Below, in pieces: positions 24,968-35,466 of a stretch of DNA of 64,000 nt. Below the pieces are notes generated by a model. It was not told where the DNA came from and made no database searches. It worked only from the letters and a program-made list of their open reading frames with translations. Position numbers and translations under genes: made by a program. Origin of the DNA: Archivesica marissinica (taxonomy: Eukaryota > Mollusca > Bivalvia > Venerida > Vesicomyidae); assembly GCA_014843695.1 (NCBI GenBank), contig CM026390.1, positions 10,673,890-10,737,889 of the forward strand. The letters are read 5' to 3'. The stretch's first letter is position 1. The number at the start of each line of letters is the position of its first letter.

Positions 24968-27060
24968 ATTAAGAACAGCAGTATAATACGTCCAATGGAG
25001 TTTCTGGTCGCGATAATCAGACTATAATAGTAAAGTACGGTAAGATATACAGGTGGACCGCACGTCGTATACTCCTATGTGGATTACCATGCGGCTAGGT
25101 CAAGCGTGACGGATCGACCGTCAGGTGAAGGTTATACACAAAGGCGATTACTGAACGAGAAATCCAATACGATAAGTGTCAATACTGTTACTATAAATAG
25201 CATCACAGGTAGTAAAACAAAGTCATAAATCTATAAAAATTCACCGTTTCCTGATAGAATCACTCAGAATTCCACACAACGTCTAAATAACACCACACTA
25301 TATACATGTGCGCATTAGTGTCTGATCAGTTATGCATAAAATCAATTGTTGTTCAAATCAAGTGTCACGAGATTCGGACAATATCCATGTCGTTAATAAA
25401 GCATGAATATTTCATGTATTCCTCACAGGCTGGTCATTAAAGCTGGTAGCAGATGGACATATGATTTTGTCATTTCGGATATATTTGGTTTCGGTTTGCG
25501 TTTCTGTTTAGGCTTGTAAGGTCTATTAAGAATTGCATTACTGCTACAGTCTCTTATAACTCTACTAAAGAGCGACATGTCCTTTTATACGGACGTTTTA
25601 TGTACTATGTGTTTACAGGATGAAATGTTAATGTTTTATATTCACGCGGACCATAACTTGTAATATAAATAAATACCATCAACTACCACTTGTCCCTGTG
25701 ATTCTCTTTAGATCATTACCATATGTCCCGTTATGTTTGTTCTTCCCACTTATCCTCAACTCCGATAGCCTATACTCTAACTGTTACTAACCCGGCACAT
25801 GTAACTCGATTTACCATGTCCGGATACGTTGTGCAATGCTTGGTTGCACTTGTTATCTCGACGTTGTTGGGTAGAGTTACGATGACAATAAATATCTATG
25901 ATATATATGAATAGCTGTGTTGTTTCAGGTTAGTTACGTTTATTATCTCGTTATAGGTATCTTAATAACATACTTACTGTGACTGGGACATGTAAGAACT
26001 ATGTGTTTATTAACTGTGCATTTCTTCACCATATATGTACATAGCCTGGTGTATCTTATACATTTTGTAATACCTTGTGCAATGCTTGGTTGCACTTGTT
26101 ATCTCGACTATGAATAGCTGTGTTGTTTCAGTTATCTACCCGGCATACCCACAGCGGACCCTCAATAAATGTATGCCGACTGGGCTACGTCGACATTGGC
26201 TCCCACGTGTGTGAAGCTGTGAAATACTGAATCGTCTACCAGACACCAGTTAACATGCCGCTAGATTGTATGTTCAACACACTGATTTGCATATGAATCA
26301 GATTACACGACTAAGATGTTTAGACCTGTGTCATAGTGGATACTCCAATGTAGGTGTGTCATATGTTCCTATAAATCGGGAAAGGATTTGATTGGATTAT
26401 ACGAGTGCGGTATTATTCATATGACCGATGACCTGTTTCCCGCGACAACCATGTTGATTTCATTGGTACTACCTTGTCATGTGACTTGTGACAACTGATA
26501 CGCCATTATTTGTTGATAAACATTGTCACGTGTGTGCGTACCTTCGTTTATTTGGATCCACAATCTAGATCTATATTAACTATAGAACTACAGTAAACTC
26601 GAGACGTCGAGTACAGGATATATATGACTCCGAAAGCTAGCATACGGAATTCATACCTCATCGATGGATCGTCGTCGGATTTGTACCACGAAGACTTTGA
26701 AACATTTCGCTTCAAGTGAAACTGAATGAATGCCTTGACATTCAGAGTACGCGTGTGTTGTTTATTTGTTTTATAGTGCAGTGTAAGTGTGCATCGGATT
26801 ATATTTATTGTGTATATTGGATTAATTGTAAAACGGATTAATTGGATAACATTGACTCGGTAAGATGTTTGATTGTTGTATTTGTTAATTGTATTACTAG
26901 TCTAAGCGTAATTATTCTAATTGGTATTGCAAGTTATTTTTTTTTTTGGATGGTACCTATTTTTGAACCATACTAGTGTGAGTCTTATAAAACACTAACA
27001 TATACACCCTATATTACCAGATAACTGACTTATATAAATAGTCTTCACTATATTTCTCCA
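24968..27060. other. LINE-B 5' region and non-coding spacer
   Basis: About the first 100-300 bp probably belong to the LINE-B 5' UTR, with no visible border. The rest is AT-rich spacer holding the partial duplication described at 25834-26132. No gene was recognised. A 5' LTR for the downstream Gypsy element was looked for here and not found. Confidence 0.5.
25834..26132 (+). repeat. Local duplication, second copy 43 bp shorter
   Basis: GTGCAATGCTTGGTTGCAC (a perfect 6-bp stem hairpin) plus CTTGTTATCTCGAC occurs near 25834 and again near 26074. In the first copy a 43-bp segment separates it from TATGAATAGCTGTGTTGTTT. In the second the two blocks are joined directly. Confidence 0.75.
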
Positions 27061-27070
27061 AGATTCTATA

Positions 27071-27139
27071 TAGCGCAGTTGGTAGAGTGTCGATACTGAG
27101 ATACTGTTCGAGACTTGTGATATCCACAATATTTTTTTT
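27071..27139 (+). promoter_or_regulatory. Pol III-like tRNA relic with T-run terminator
   Basis: TAGCGCAGTTGG (27071-27082) matches the tRNA A box, TGTTCGAGACT (27105-27115) is a weak B box, and a run of eight T follows at 27132-27139. The segment is too short and mismatched to fold as a functional tRNA. Confidence 0.35.
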
Positions 27140-27568
27140 GGTATTGATGTTTTCATTTTGTATACTCAGGCAGAATATACATAATGAGATATCATTGACG
27201 ACGTCTGTGAAGTACTATTAATTATGAGTCTTTTTGCATAACCAGCATAAAGAGACATAATTATACTATTTGGGGTTTATTCTTTTAGTAATTAATATTA
27301 CTTTGAGAATATATAGGTTGAAACATCATTGAAGTGTTGATGTAGTTGAAAGTTTTCGGCGATATATCGCGTTATAGTTTGTAAAATATTACAGGTAATC
27401 AAATTAGCTGTAACATTTGATAAACTCAATATATAAAAAGGTACTTTGCGCTGCGCGAATAAACCAACATTTTCGCTATGTACAAGTGAAGTACTGGGTA
27501 TTAAATCCTGCAAGCGCGTTTATTTTATACACAGAGAGAAGATATCAGTTTTATACCTGTTGGATTGG

Positions 27569-27640
27569 TGGCGTAGTGGATGCGAGCGTTGTCTGTTAAT
27601 CTAACGTTGGCGGTTCAAATCCAAGTGGTGATTATTTTTT
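27569..27640 (+). promoter_or_regulatory. Pol III-like tRNA-derived segment with A and B boxes and T-run, just upstream of gag
   Basis: TGGCGTAGTGG (27569-27579) is a strong A box and GGTTCAAATCC (27612-27622) a strong B box, 43 nt apart as in tRNAs. TGTTAAT in between resembles a tRNA-Asn anticodon loop. T-runs follow at 27635-27640 and near 27650. The T stem does not pair, so it is not a working tRNA. It could be a SINE head or a tRNA-derived piece of the Gypsy leader. It sits about 210 bp before the gag start. Confidence 0.45.
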
Positions 27641-27846
27641 GAACCCGTTTTTTTTAAATTTTTTGCAAGGCGTATAGTAATAGTGTTAAACACTATTCAT
27701 TAGTACAGTTCTTGTACATGGTATAATAGTGAGAAATCGCTATATATTGTCCTTATTGTGAGCGTGGTGTGTTATATATAGTATCACAGTGTATGTGTGC
27801 TATATATTGTTTGTTTGACATTTAAATTTATTTAAGTGCATCTATC

Positions 27847-29805
27847 ATGGCGGAGGCTTTAAGCGAACGGGAATTGCGGCGGATTTTTAGAGATAGAATA
27901 CGAGAAAGGCAGATACAGGAAGACCGAGATAGGCAGCTACAGATAGAGAGAGAGCGAGATAGGCATATACTAGAAGAGCGAGATAGGCTACAAGAAGAAC
28001 AAGAACGACATGAGAGCAACGACAGTGAAAGCGAATTTTCTGAATTAGACACCATAGATGAATTTCTGCATGAACAGTCAGCTAGAGATATAAAATTAAT
28101 GCACAAGAATACAACGCCTAGCATGCGTTCCCAAACTGATCATAATGTGGACAGCAACTTGGCATTTATAGACCAACAGATAGAACTGTTAGACATTGCA
28201 TCACTAGAAAGTAGTCATGGTGCAAATCAAAATACTAAATTTCATGAGGAAAACCAGAGTAAAGAGAAACGGAGAAGCTATGAATATAGTAGACTGACAT
28301 CAGAAAGAATAGATAGTGAGAATATTGAAGAGATGAATAGACACTCTTATAATAGAGATGTAATAACTAGTGAAGGTGGTAGTTATACAAGATATAACAC
28401 AGTACGAAAGGATGCGACAATGATAGACAAGAGAGAGACAAATGTAAGACAAGTGAAAAAGAGTAAACAACATGAGATAGATACGGATAGAGATCTACTG
28501 AAAGTTAAAAGTGAACGTATGGAAATTAGAAGTCAAGCTAGTAGATATGAAAGAGAAAGTGTAAAATTAAGGAGATTGCAACTGGAGGAAGACAAACGAC
28601 AACATCTAATTATAGAGAGTGAAAGAAGATTTTGTGAGGAAATTGAAAACAAGAGAGCAGCAGAATTAGATTTGATTGATAAAATAAAAATATTGGAGGA
28701 CCAGGAATATGAGCTATACAGAACACGAAATGAAAATGAACAGCTTGAATTGAACATGGTGGCAAAAAGGGAACAAGATGAATTGTTAGATAGAAAAGTT
28801 AAACTTCTGAAAGAGAAAGAAAAACTGTTGAGTACAAGATTAAATATGCAGGAGAGTAGTAGCTGTGTTCCAATGAGGAAACAACAACATGCGATTGTTG
28901 ATAAAACTGGACGAGACAATTACCCAGAGTTCAAATTAGGTTTACCTAAGATACCAGTTTTTAACGGGAAGCACTTCGAACAATGGAAGATGGAAGTGAC
29001 ATATCTGATTAGAACAAAGTTGTACCCGGATTATGTAATTGTCCAAACCGTCAGAAATTCATTACAAGATGAAACACGACAGATTCTTCTGACATTGAAA
29101 CCAACGGCATCTACGATAGATATCATTGAGAAACTTAGTGACATTTACGGTGATATTAAGACTGGAGATAAAATAGTACAGGATTTTTACTCAGCAGTAC
29201 AAGGAGAAGGAGAACCAAGTTCAATATGGGGCGTGAGAATTGAAACCTTATTCCAGAAAGCCGTAGAGAAGGGAGAGATAGATGAAATGAGGAGAGATAC
29301 CAAGTTGAAGGAAAGGTTCTGGAGAGGCCTTAGATCAGAAAAGTTAAAGATTGCAACAAGAGTGTCTTATGAATCAACAGATACATTCGAGAAATTACGA
29401 AGGAAAACACGATTAGAGGAGGAAGAAGATAGAAAAGACCGAATTGGAAGCGAAGCCGCTCATGTTAAAGTGAATCAAATAGGAAAGACCGATGAGAAAC
29501 TCCAAGAACTGCTGGATAGACTGAAGACAGTTGAAAGTGAACTTAGAAAGTTAAAAGGATGTACATCAAGCTCCAATTACCAAGAAAATTATAACCTAAG
29601 ACAACCATACAGAGGTGGATATAGAGGTGGATATAGAGGTGGATATAGAGGTGGATTCAGGGGTAGAAACAGTAGAGATAGAGGTCAGTCAAGGTATGAG
29701 GAAAGGTTCGTAGAGAAAGACATTGTTGAAAAACAGAACAATGAAGCTGAACATTTAAACGGGAAGCCACTTCTGTCGGAGCGCTCGATGGAAGTGAAGA
29801 AGTAA
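27847..29805 (+). CDS. Ty3/Gypsy gag polyprotein (652 aa, intact)
   Basis: The start ATG is in ATCATGGCG, preceded by an AT-rich leader. Residues about 1-330 are highly charged and heptad-like (many Arg, Glu and Gln), suggesting a long coiled coil. Residues about 358-540 form a retrotransposon capsid domain, with LPKIPVFNGKHFEQWKMEV, YVIVQTVRNSLQDETRQIL, LSDIYGDIKTGDKI and KLKERFWRGLR, in the style of Arc/PNMA-like gag. No CCHC zinc knuckle is present. The C-terminus has five consecutive RGG/RGGF repeats (about 588-606) that could bind RNA instead. Its role is assembly of the virus-like particle. It ends in TAA, whose last A begins the pol ATG (TAATG). It is open throughout, suggesting a fairly recent insertion. 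Confidence 0.92.
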   Translation: MAEALSERELRRIFRDRIRERQIQEDRDRQLQIERERDRHILEERDRLQEEQERHESNDSESEFSELDTIDEFLHEQSARDIKLMHKNTTPSMRSQTDHNVDSNLAFIDQQIELLDIASLESSHGANQNTKFHEENQSKEKRRSYEYSRLTSERIDSENIEEMNRHSYNRDVITSEGGSYTRYNTVRKDATMIDKRETNVRQVKKSKQHEIDTDRDLLKVKSERMEIRSQASRYERESVKLRRLQLEEDKRQHLIIESERRFCEEIENKRAAELDLIDKIKILEDQEYELYRTRNENEQLELNMVAKREQDELLDRKVKLLKEKEKLLSTRLNMQESSSCVPMRKQQHAIVDKTGRDNYPEFKLGLPKIPVFNGKHFEQWKMEVTYLIRTKLYPDYVIVQTVRNSLQDETRQILLTLKPTASTIDIIEKLSDIYGDIKTGDKIVQDFYSAVQGEGEPSSIWGVRIETLFQKAVEKGEIDEMRRDTKLKERFWRGLRSEKLKIATRVSYESTDTFEKLRRKTRLEEEEDRKDRIGSEAAHVKVNQIGKTDEKLQELLDRLKTVESELRKLKGCTSSSNYQENYNLRQPYRGGYRGGYRGGYRGGFRGRNSRDRGQSRYEERFVEKDIVEKQNNEAEHLNGKPLLSERSMEVKK

Positions 29806-32800
29806 TGCGCCCAAATAAAGTCAGAACAAATTTTCGACAAAGGCTGATAGGCAAGTCGAGTGAAAATACCATATTCGTGGATAATGTAGAAGTGAAGGCA
29901 CTGATCGACACCGGATCCATGGTCAGTACAATATCCGAAAGTTATTACCATCAAATGGAAAACAGACCAGATTTACGAAACATGGATGACTTCGAATTAA
30001 ATGTAACAGATGCAAATGGAAACGATTTACCCTTTCTTGGCTATATAGAAGCTGAAGTTAGAATTCCTAACAGTGAGCCAACAGGGTTGTTTGTACCATT
30101 TCTTGTAGTTAAGACTACTGAATATAATAAAAATATTCCAATAATAGTTGGTACAAATATAATACGGGAATGTGCCCGATTGTATGATACCTTATCACCA
30201 GAAGATATGGAACCGCCATTAGAGTGGAAAACAGCATTTGAAGTTATTAGTCAATCATGTGTCGGAAATGTGAAAGCAACTAAAGATATAATTCTTAAAC
30301 CAATGGAAGTGAAAACAGTGACCGGATTGGTTAGAAAGAGATACGATGTCGAGTCTGCTGTTACAGAAGACACTGAGAAAGCTGGACCTGACAAACCGAC
30401 AGTATGTCCTCGTGTTGTCACACTGGGTAACCCAGGTAAAACGGCCAGAATTCCAGTGAGAATATTTAACCTGTCAGCTAAGACAATGACCATACGCGCG
30501 AAATCAACTATTTGTCAGCTACAGGAAGTTGATATATTGCGTAATGTTCCCATGTTTGGAAATTCATCTTCAGATCAAGCATTGTTCCCTGGAAAAGAAA
30601 CAAATGTCACCAGTGGAATTCCGGTTGTTCATCAACAAACTGAAATGGAATCTACAAGTACTAATACGACAGATCAGGATATTGAAAGTCAAATTAAAAC
30701 CACATATGGAGTTGATCTAAAAGATGCCGATCTATCTGCTGAACAAAAGGTGAAAGTTCAAAATCTTTTTGAAAAATGGAAATCGGTGTTTCCAAAGACA
30801 CCTATGGATTTGGGTCACACTTCAGCGGTGAAACACAAAATTGAACTTACCAACAATGAACCGTTCAAAGAACCATACCGTAGAATTCCACCAGCACTGT
30901 TTAATGAAGTGAAGCAACACTTACATGAGATGCTTGAGGTTGGTGCTATACGTGAGTCGAAGAGTCCATGGTCTTCCAATGTGGTCATTGTTCGGAAGAA
31001 AGATGGCACCATTCGCTTTTGCATTGACTTTCGAAAGCTAAATGCAAGAACGAAGAAGGATGCGTATGGTATCCCACGGGTGGAGGACACATTGCACATG
31101 CTTGCAGGGGCAAAATACTTCACTAAATTGGACATGAAGGCAAGTTACTGGCAGGTCGAACTCCAGGAGGAAGATAAAGAGAAGACAGCATTTCAGGTTG
31201 CGGGTCTCGGCTTTTACGAATGTGACCGGATGCCATTTGGCTTATGCAATGCTCCGGCCACATTCCAACGCCTCATGGAACGCTGCATGGGAGACCTCAA
31301 TCTGAGAGACTGTCTAATCTATCTCGACGACATTGTTATCTTCAGTCAGGATATCGATTCACACATCGACCGCCTCAATTTAGTATTTCAACGCCTTGCT
31401 GAATATCAACTAAAGATCAAGCCATCAAAGATCGAATTTTTTCAGAAAGAGACGACCTATCTTGGACACGTAGTTTCTGAAGAAGGCATTAAAGCTGATC
31501 CGAAGAAATCGGAAGTTGTGAAACATTGGCCAACTCCGCGAACAGTTAAGCAGGTTCGGCAATTTCTCGGATTCGCTGGATATTACAGGCGATTTATAAA
31601 AGGATGTTCTGCAATAGCCAGGCCGTTGAACAACTTATTAATTGGAATCCCCACTACGAAGCAAAGACACAATGTCTCGAAAAAGATCAAGCGAACTCCA
31701 TTCAAGTGGGATGAGCCGCAACAACGGGCTTTTGACAACATCAAAGAGCAATTGACAAGTCCTCCTATACTGGCATACGCCGACTATTCGAAACCATTCA
31801 CCCTCCACGTTGATGCATCGTCTGTTGGACTTGGAGCTGTTCTATACCAGAAACAAGGAGATCATGACAGAGTGATCGCCTATGCTAGCCGCAGCCTGAA
31901 GCAAAGTGAGACAAATTATCCGGCTCATAAACTCGAGTTTCTCGCCCTCAAGTGGTCTGTTACTGAAAAGTTTCATGACTACTTGTATGGCGCGAAATTC
32001 GAGGTTGTGACTGATAATAATCCACTTACATACGTAAACAGTACAGCTAAGTTGGACGCTACAGGTCATCGCTGGCTAGCCGCTCTTTCCAATTACAACT
32101 ACACTGCCAAATACCGGAAGGGTAAATATCATATTGATGCAGACGGACTCAGTCGGATAATTCCACGTGAAGTCATACAGGCAGTCAACAACGCAGCAAC
32201 AGCTGACACGACACCTCTTGCAGACACAATTCAAGACCCTGACAACCCTATGCCACAAACGGATGTCAACATTTCTAATGATCTATTGCATGCTTACAGC
32301 TTGTCGTCAAAGGACTGGAGTGCAGCACAGGCCCAGGATCCCATATTATCAAAGATTGCGGAACATATTAGAAACGGAACCAAACCGGCTCAGCCGATGG
32401 ACGTATCTGTATATCTTCGTGATTGGCCCCATTTTATTGAACTTCAGGGGGTACTTTATCGTAAAACATGTGGGTCTGATGCAGAACGACTGCAATTACT
32501 CCTGCCTGAAGCACTTCGTTCAGATGTCTTTAAGGCTTTGCATGATGACCTTGGACACCAAGGACGTGACAGGACAACATCGCTATTCAAAGAACGATTT
32601 TATTGGCCTGGAATGGGCAGCTTTATAGCAGATAGCGTCAGGAATTGCGACCGCTGTATCCGACGGAAAGCTCTGGCATCCACAGCTGAGTTGACACCAA
32701 TACAATCTATGGCTCCAATGGAAACTGTTTGCATAGATTACTTGTCTTTGGAACGATCCAAGGGTGGATTTGAAAACATCCTTGTCTTGACGGACCATTT

Positions 32801-33857
32801 CACCCGATACGCCCAGGCATTCCCCACACGCAACCAGACTGCAAAGACGACCGCTCGTGTTCTGTTTGAAAATTTCGTAGTCCATTACGGATTCCCTGCT
32901 AGAATCCACAGTGATCAGGGCCGGAATTTTGAATCAACACTTATCAAGGAGCTTTGTAGTCTGGCTGGTGTGGAGAAAACTAGGACTACACCCTATCATG
33001 CTATGGGAAATGAAATGGTTGAAAGATTTAACCAAACACTACTAAAAATGCTTGGTACTCTGGAAGAGCATCAAAAGTCGGACTGGAAGGCTCATGTTCC
33101 GGGTCTGGTGCATGCCTACAATGCTACTCAGCATGATAGTACGGGTTTTTCACCGTATTTTCTAATGTTTGGCAGGCACCCTAGGCTCGCTATTGATGCT
33201 TTTCTAGGGTTACCTAAAGACAGTTTAACTTCAGGTCTACGTTCTGAGTACGTAGTTAAACTACACGATCGTCTACGTTCTGCTTATGCGAAGGCCCGGG
33301 AGATAGCCGCCAGAACGTCGTCATCGAATAAGTCTCGCTATGATAAGAAGGCTCGCAGCACAGTGCTTTATCCAGGAGATCGTGTTCTTGTACGCAACGT
33401 CACTATCCGTGGAAAACAGAAACTCGCAGACAAATGGGAGAATCACCCATACATTGTACTTCGTCAGCCTATTGAGGACATGCCTGTCTACGAAGTTAAG
33501 CGTGAGGGCTCACGATTCAAAAAGTCTCGGACACTTCATCGTAACCTTCTCCTTCCGTTTATGACTATCACAGACAGAATAGAAGAATCAGCGCTGACAG
33601 ATGATGAGATAAACACGGATGCAGTCGATGATCCACTTGAAGCAGATGGAGAGCATGATTTGGACATGGATGATACGGGCAATGCATTTATCAATGCATC
33701 TGAGGATGAAAGTGACAAAGCAAGTGTCCAGCCTGTTCGTCCATATATTATCCCCAGGAGACGGAAGCCTGGAGATATGGGATTGTCTCCACCATGCAGA
33801 CCAGTAAGACAGCACAAGCAACCGAAATGGATGACGACGGGAGATTGGAAATTGTGA
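29805..33857 (+). CDS. Ty3/Gypsy pol polyprotein: protease, RT, RNase H, integrase (1350 aa, intact)
   Basis: Domains in order. Aspartic protease with ALIDTGSMVSTI at residues 32-43. Reverse transcriptase from about 340, with FRKLNARTKKDAYGIPR, FGLCNAPATFQRLM and YLDD near 505. RNase H with FTLHVDASSVGLGAVLY from 665 and VTDNNPLTYV later. Integrase with its HHCC zinc finger (HDDLGHQGRDRT to NCDRCIRRK, about 912-950), catalytic Asp in VCIDYLSLE (about 977), HSDQGRNFES (about 1035) and Glu in NEMVERFNQTL (about 1071). A GPY/F-like basic C-terminal module follows (about 1190-1240). The order RT-RNase H-integrase defines Ty3/Gypsy. All catalytic residues seen are present. It starts at ATG 29805, overlapping the gag stop by one base. 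Confidence 0.95.
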   Translation: MRPNKVRTNFRQRLIGKSSENTIFVDNVEVKALIDTGSMVSTISESYYHQMENRPDLRNMDDFELNVTDANGNDLPFLGYIEAEVRIPNSEPTGLFVPFLVVKTTEYNKNIPIIVGTNIIRECARLYDTLSPEDMEPPLEWKTAFEVISQSCVGNVKATKDIILKPMEVKTVTGLVRKRYDVESAVTEDTEKAGPDKPTVCPRVVTLGNPGKTARIPVRIFNLSAKTMTIRAKSTICQLQEVDILRNVPMFGNSSSDQALFPGKETNVTSGIPVVHQQTEMESTSTNTTDQDIESQIKTTYGVDLKDADLSAEQKVKVQNLFEKWKSVFPKTPMDLGHTSAVKHKIELTNNEPFKEPYRRIPPALFNEVKQHLHEMLEVGAIRESKSPWSSNVVIVRKKDGTIRFCIDFRKLNARTKKDAYGIPRVEDTLHMLAGAKYFTKLDMKASYWQVELQEEDKEKTAFQVAGLGFYECDRMPFGLCNAPATFQRLMERCMGDLNLRDCLIYLDDIVIFSQDIDSHIDRLNLVFQRLAEYQLKIKPSKIEFFQKETTYLGHVVSEEGIKADPKKSEVVKHWPTPRTVKQVRQFLGFAGYYRRFIKGCSAIARPLNNLLIGIPTTKQRHNVSKKIKRTPFKWDEPQQRAFDNIKEQLTSPPILAYADYSKPFTLHVDASSVGLGAVLYQKQGDHDRVIAYASRSLKQSETNYPAHKLEFLALKWSVTEKFHDYLYGAKFEVVTDNNPLTYVNSTAKLDATGHRWLAALSNYNYTAKYRKGKYHIDADGLSRIIPREVIQAVNNAATADTTPLADTIQDPDNPMPQTDVNISNDLLHAYSLSSKDWSAAQAQDPILSKIAEHIRNGTKPAQPMDVSVYLRDWPHFIELQGVLYRKTCGSDAERLQLLLPEALRSDVFKALHDDLGHQGRDRTTSLFKERFYWPGMGSFIADSVRNCDRCIRRKALASTAELTPIQSMAPMETVCIDYLSLERSKGGFENILVLTDHFTRYAQAFPTRNQTAKTTARVLFENFVVHYGFPARIHSDQGRNFESTLIKELCSLAGVEKTRTTPYHAMGNEMVERFNQTLLKMLGTLEEHQKSDWKAHVPGLVHAYNATQHDSTGFSPYFLMFGRHPRLAIDAFLGLPKDSLTSGLRSEYVVKLHDRLRSAYAKAREIAARTSSSNKSRYDKKARSTVLYPGDRVLVRNVTIRGKQKLADKWENHPYIVLRQPIEDMPVYEVKREGSRFKKSRTLHRNLLLPFMTITDRIEESALTDDEINTDAVDDPLEADGEHDLDMDDTGNAFINASEDESDKASVQPVRPYIIPRRRKPGDMGLSPPCRPVRQHKQPKWMTTGDWKL

Positions 33858-34466
33858 CAAGCAACAGCACAGTTCAGCCTACATGATAGAGGTGATGATG
33901 TGTATTATATTTAATGATGTGTAGTATTTTGTGAACTAGGGTATGTGTGTGTATACTTGTTCATTTTACCATAGCCAAGTCTAGAGAATTATATATAACA
34001 TTGAATGTTGGCTATTTAATATTGAACTTACGTCGCCCTTAGTTTTTGGTGAAGTAGTTGATTATATTGTTGAATGAGACAATTGAATGCACTGCAGTAG
34101 TGTAATATATATTACTAATGCTGGATGTATGTATGTATATATGTATTGTGTATGAACATGTATCCGACCGAACCTTATTGTTGCATATTGCAGCGCTGTG
34201 TTCTTAAATCTGCTGTGTTAAGCAATACTAGATACATCTTGTACCTAGTTGAAGAAATTCCCTGCGTGAGACTTTAATACTACCAATGGTAGTGTACACA
34301 TGAGTTGTAGCCCAGCCAACGTGTTTACCCTTGTTGTTTTATGAAATTTCTTAGAATTTCCATTCTTTTATTTTAGTTCATTTCTTTAGTTTGTTTTTTT
34401 TGTTTATTTCAGGCTGATGTACAGAAAAGTCAGGAGCCTTTTTCTCCAACCAGAGGAAATATGTCA
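33858..34466. other. Gypsy 3' flank, possible 3' LTR start, cut by the gap
   Basis: AT-rich, non-coding. The pol stop lies in GGAAATTGTGACAAG, where a purine-rich stretch precedes TGTGAC. That could be a polypurine tract and LTR start, but no matching copy was found upstream of gag. The sequence runs into the gap, so LTRs cannot be confirmed. Confidence 0.4.
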
Positions 34467-35466
34467 NNNNNNNNNNNNNNNNNNNNNNNNNNNNNNNNNN
34501 NNNNNNNNNNNNNNNNNNNNNNNNNNNNNNNNNNNNNNNNNNNNNNNNNNNNNNNNNNNNNNNNNNNNNNNNNNNNNNNNNNNNNNNNNNNNNNNNNNNN
34601 NNNNNNNNNNNNNNNNNNNNNNNNNNNNNNNNNNNNNNNNNNNNNNNNNNNNNNNNNNNNNNNNNNNNNNNNNNNNNNNNNNNNNNNNNNNNNNNNNNNN
34701 NNNNNNNNNNNNNNNNNNNNNNNNNNNNNNNNNNNNNNNNNNNNNNNNNNNNNNNNNNNNNNNNNNNNNNNNNNNNNNNNNNNNNNNNNNNNNNNNNNNN
34801 NNNNNNNNNNNNNNNNNNNNNNNNNNNNNNNNNNNNNNNNNNNNNNNNNNNNNNNNNNNNNNNNNNNNNNNNNNNNNNNNNNNNNNNNNNNNNNNNNNNN
34901 NNNNNNNNNNNNNNNNNNNNNNNNNNNNNNNNNNNNNNNNNNNNNNNNNNNNNNNNNNNNNNNNNNNNNNNNNNNNNNNNNNNNNNNNNNNNNNNNNNNN
35001 NNNNNNNNNNNNNNNNNNNNNNNNNNNNNNNNNNNNNNNNNNNNNNNNNNNNNNNNNNNNNNNNNNNNNNNNNNNNNNNNNNNNNNNNNNNNNNNNNNNN
35101 NNNNNNNNNNNNNNNNNNNNNNNNNNNNNNNNNNNNNNNNNNNNNNNNNNNNNNNNNNNNNNNNNNNNNNNNNNNNNNNNNNNNNNNNNNNNNNNNNNNN
35201 NNNNNNNNNNNNNNNNNNNNNNNNNNNNNNNNNNNNNNNNNNNNNNNNNNNNNNNNNNNNNNNNNNNNNNNNNNNNNNNNNNNNNNNNNNNNNNNNNNNN
35301 NNNNNNNNNNNNNNNNNNNNNNNNNNNNNNNNNNNNNNNNNNNNNNNNNNNNNNNNNNNNNNNNNNNNNNNNNNNNNNNNNNNNNNNNNNNNNNNNNNNN
35401 NNNNNNNNNNNNNNNNNNNNNNNNNNNNNNNNNNNNNNNNNNNNNNNNNNNNNNNNNNNNNNNNNN
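34467..35466. other. Assembly gap (1,000 N)
   Basis: Exactly 1,000 N between the Gypsy 3' flank and the 23-bp array. The array's left edge and any 3' LTR are hidden. Confidence 0.99.

Noticed and set aside
26488..33880. LTR pair starting TGTGACAA near 26488 and 33854
   Set aside because: Only eight bases match; the following sequence differs completely, so these are not LTR ends.
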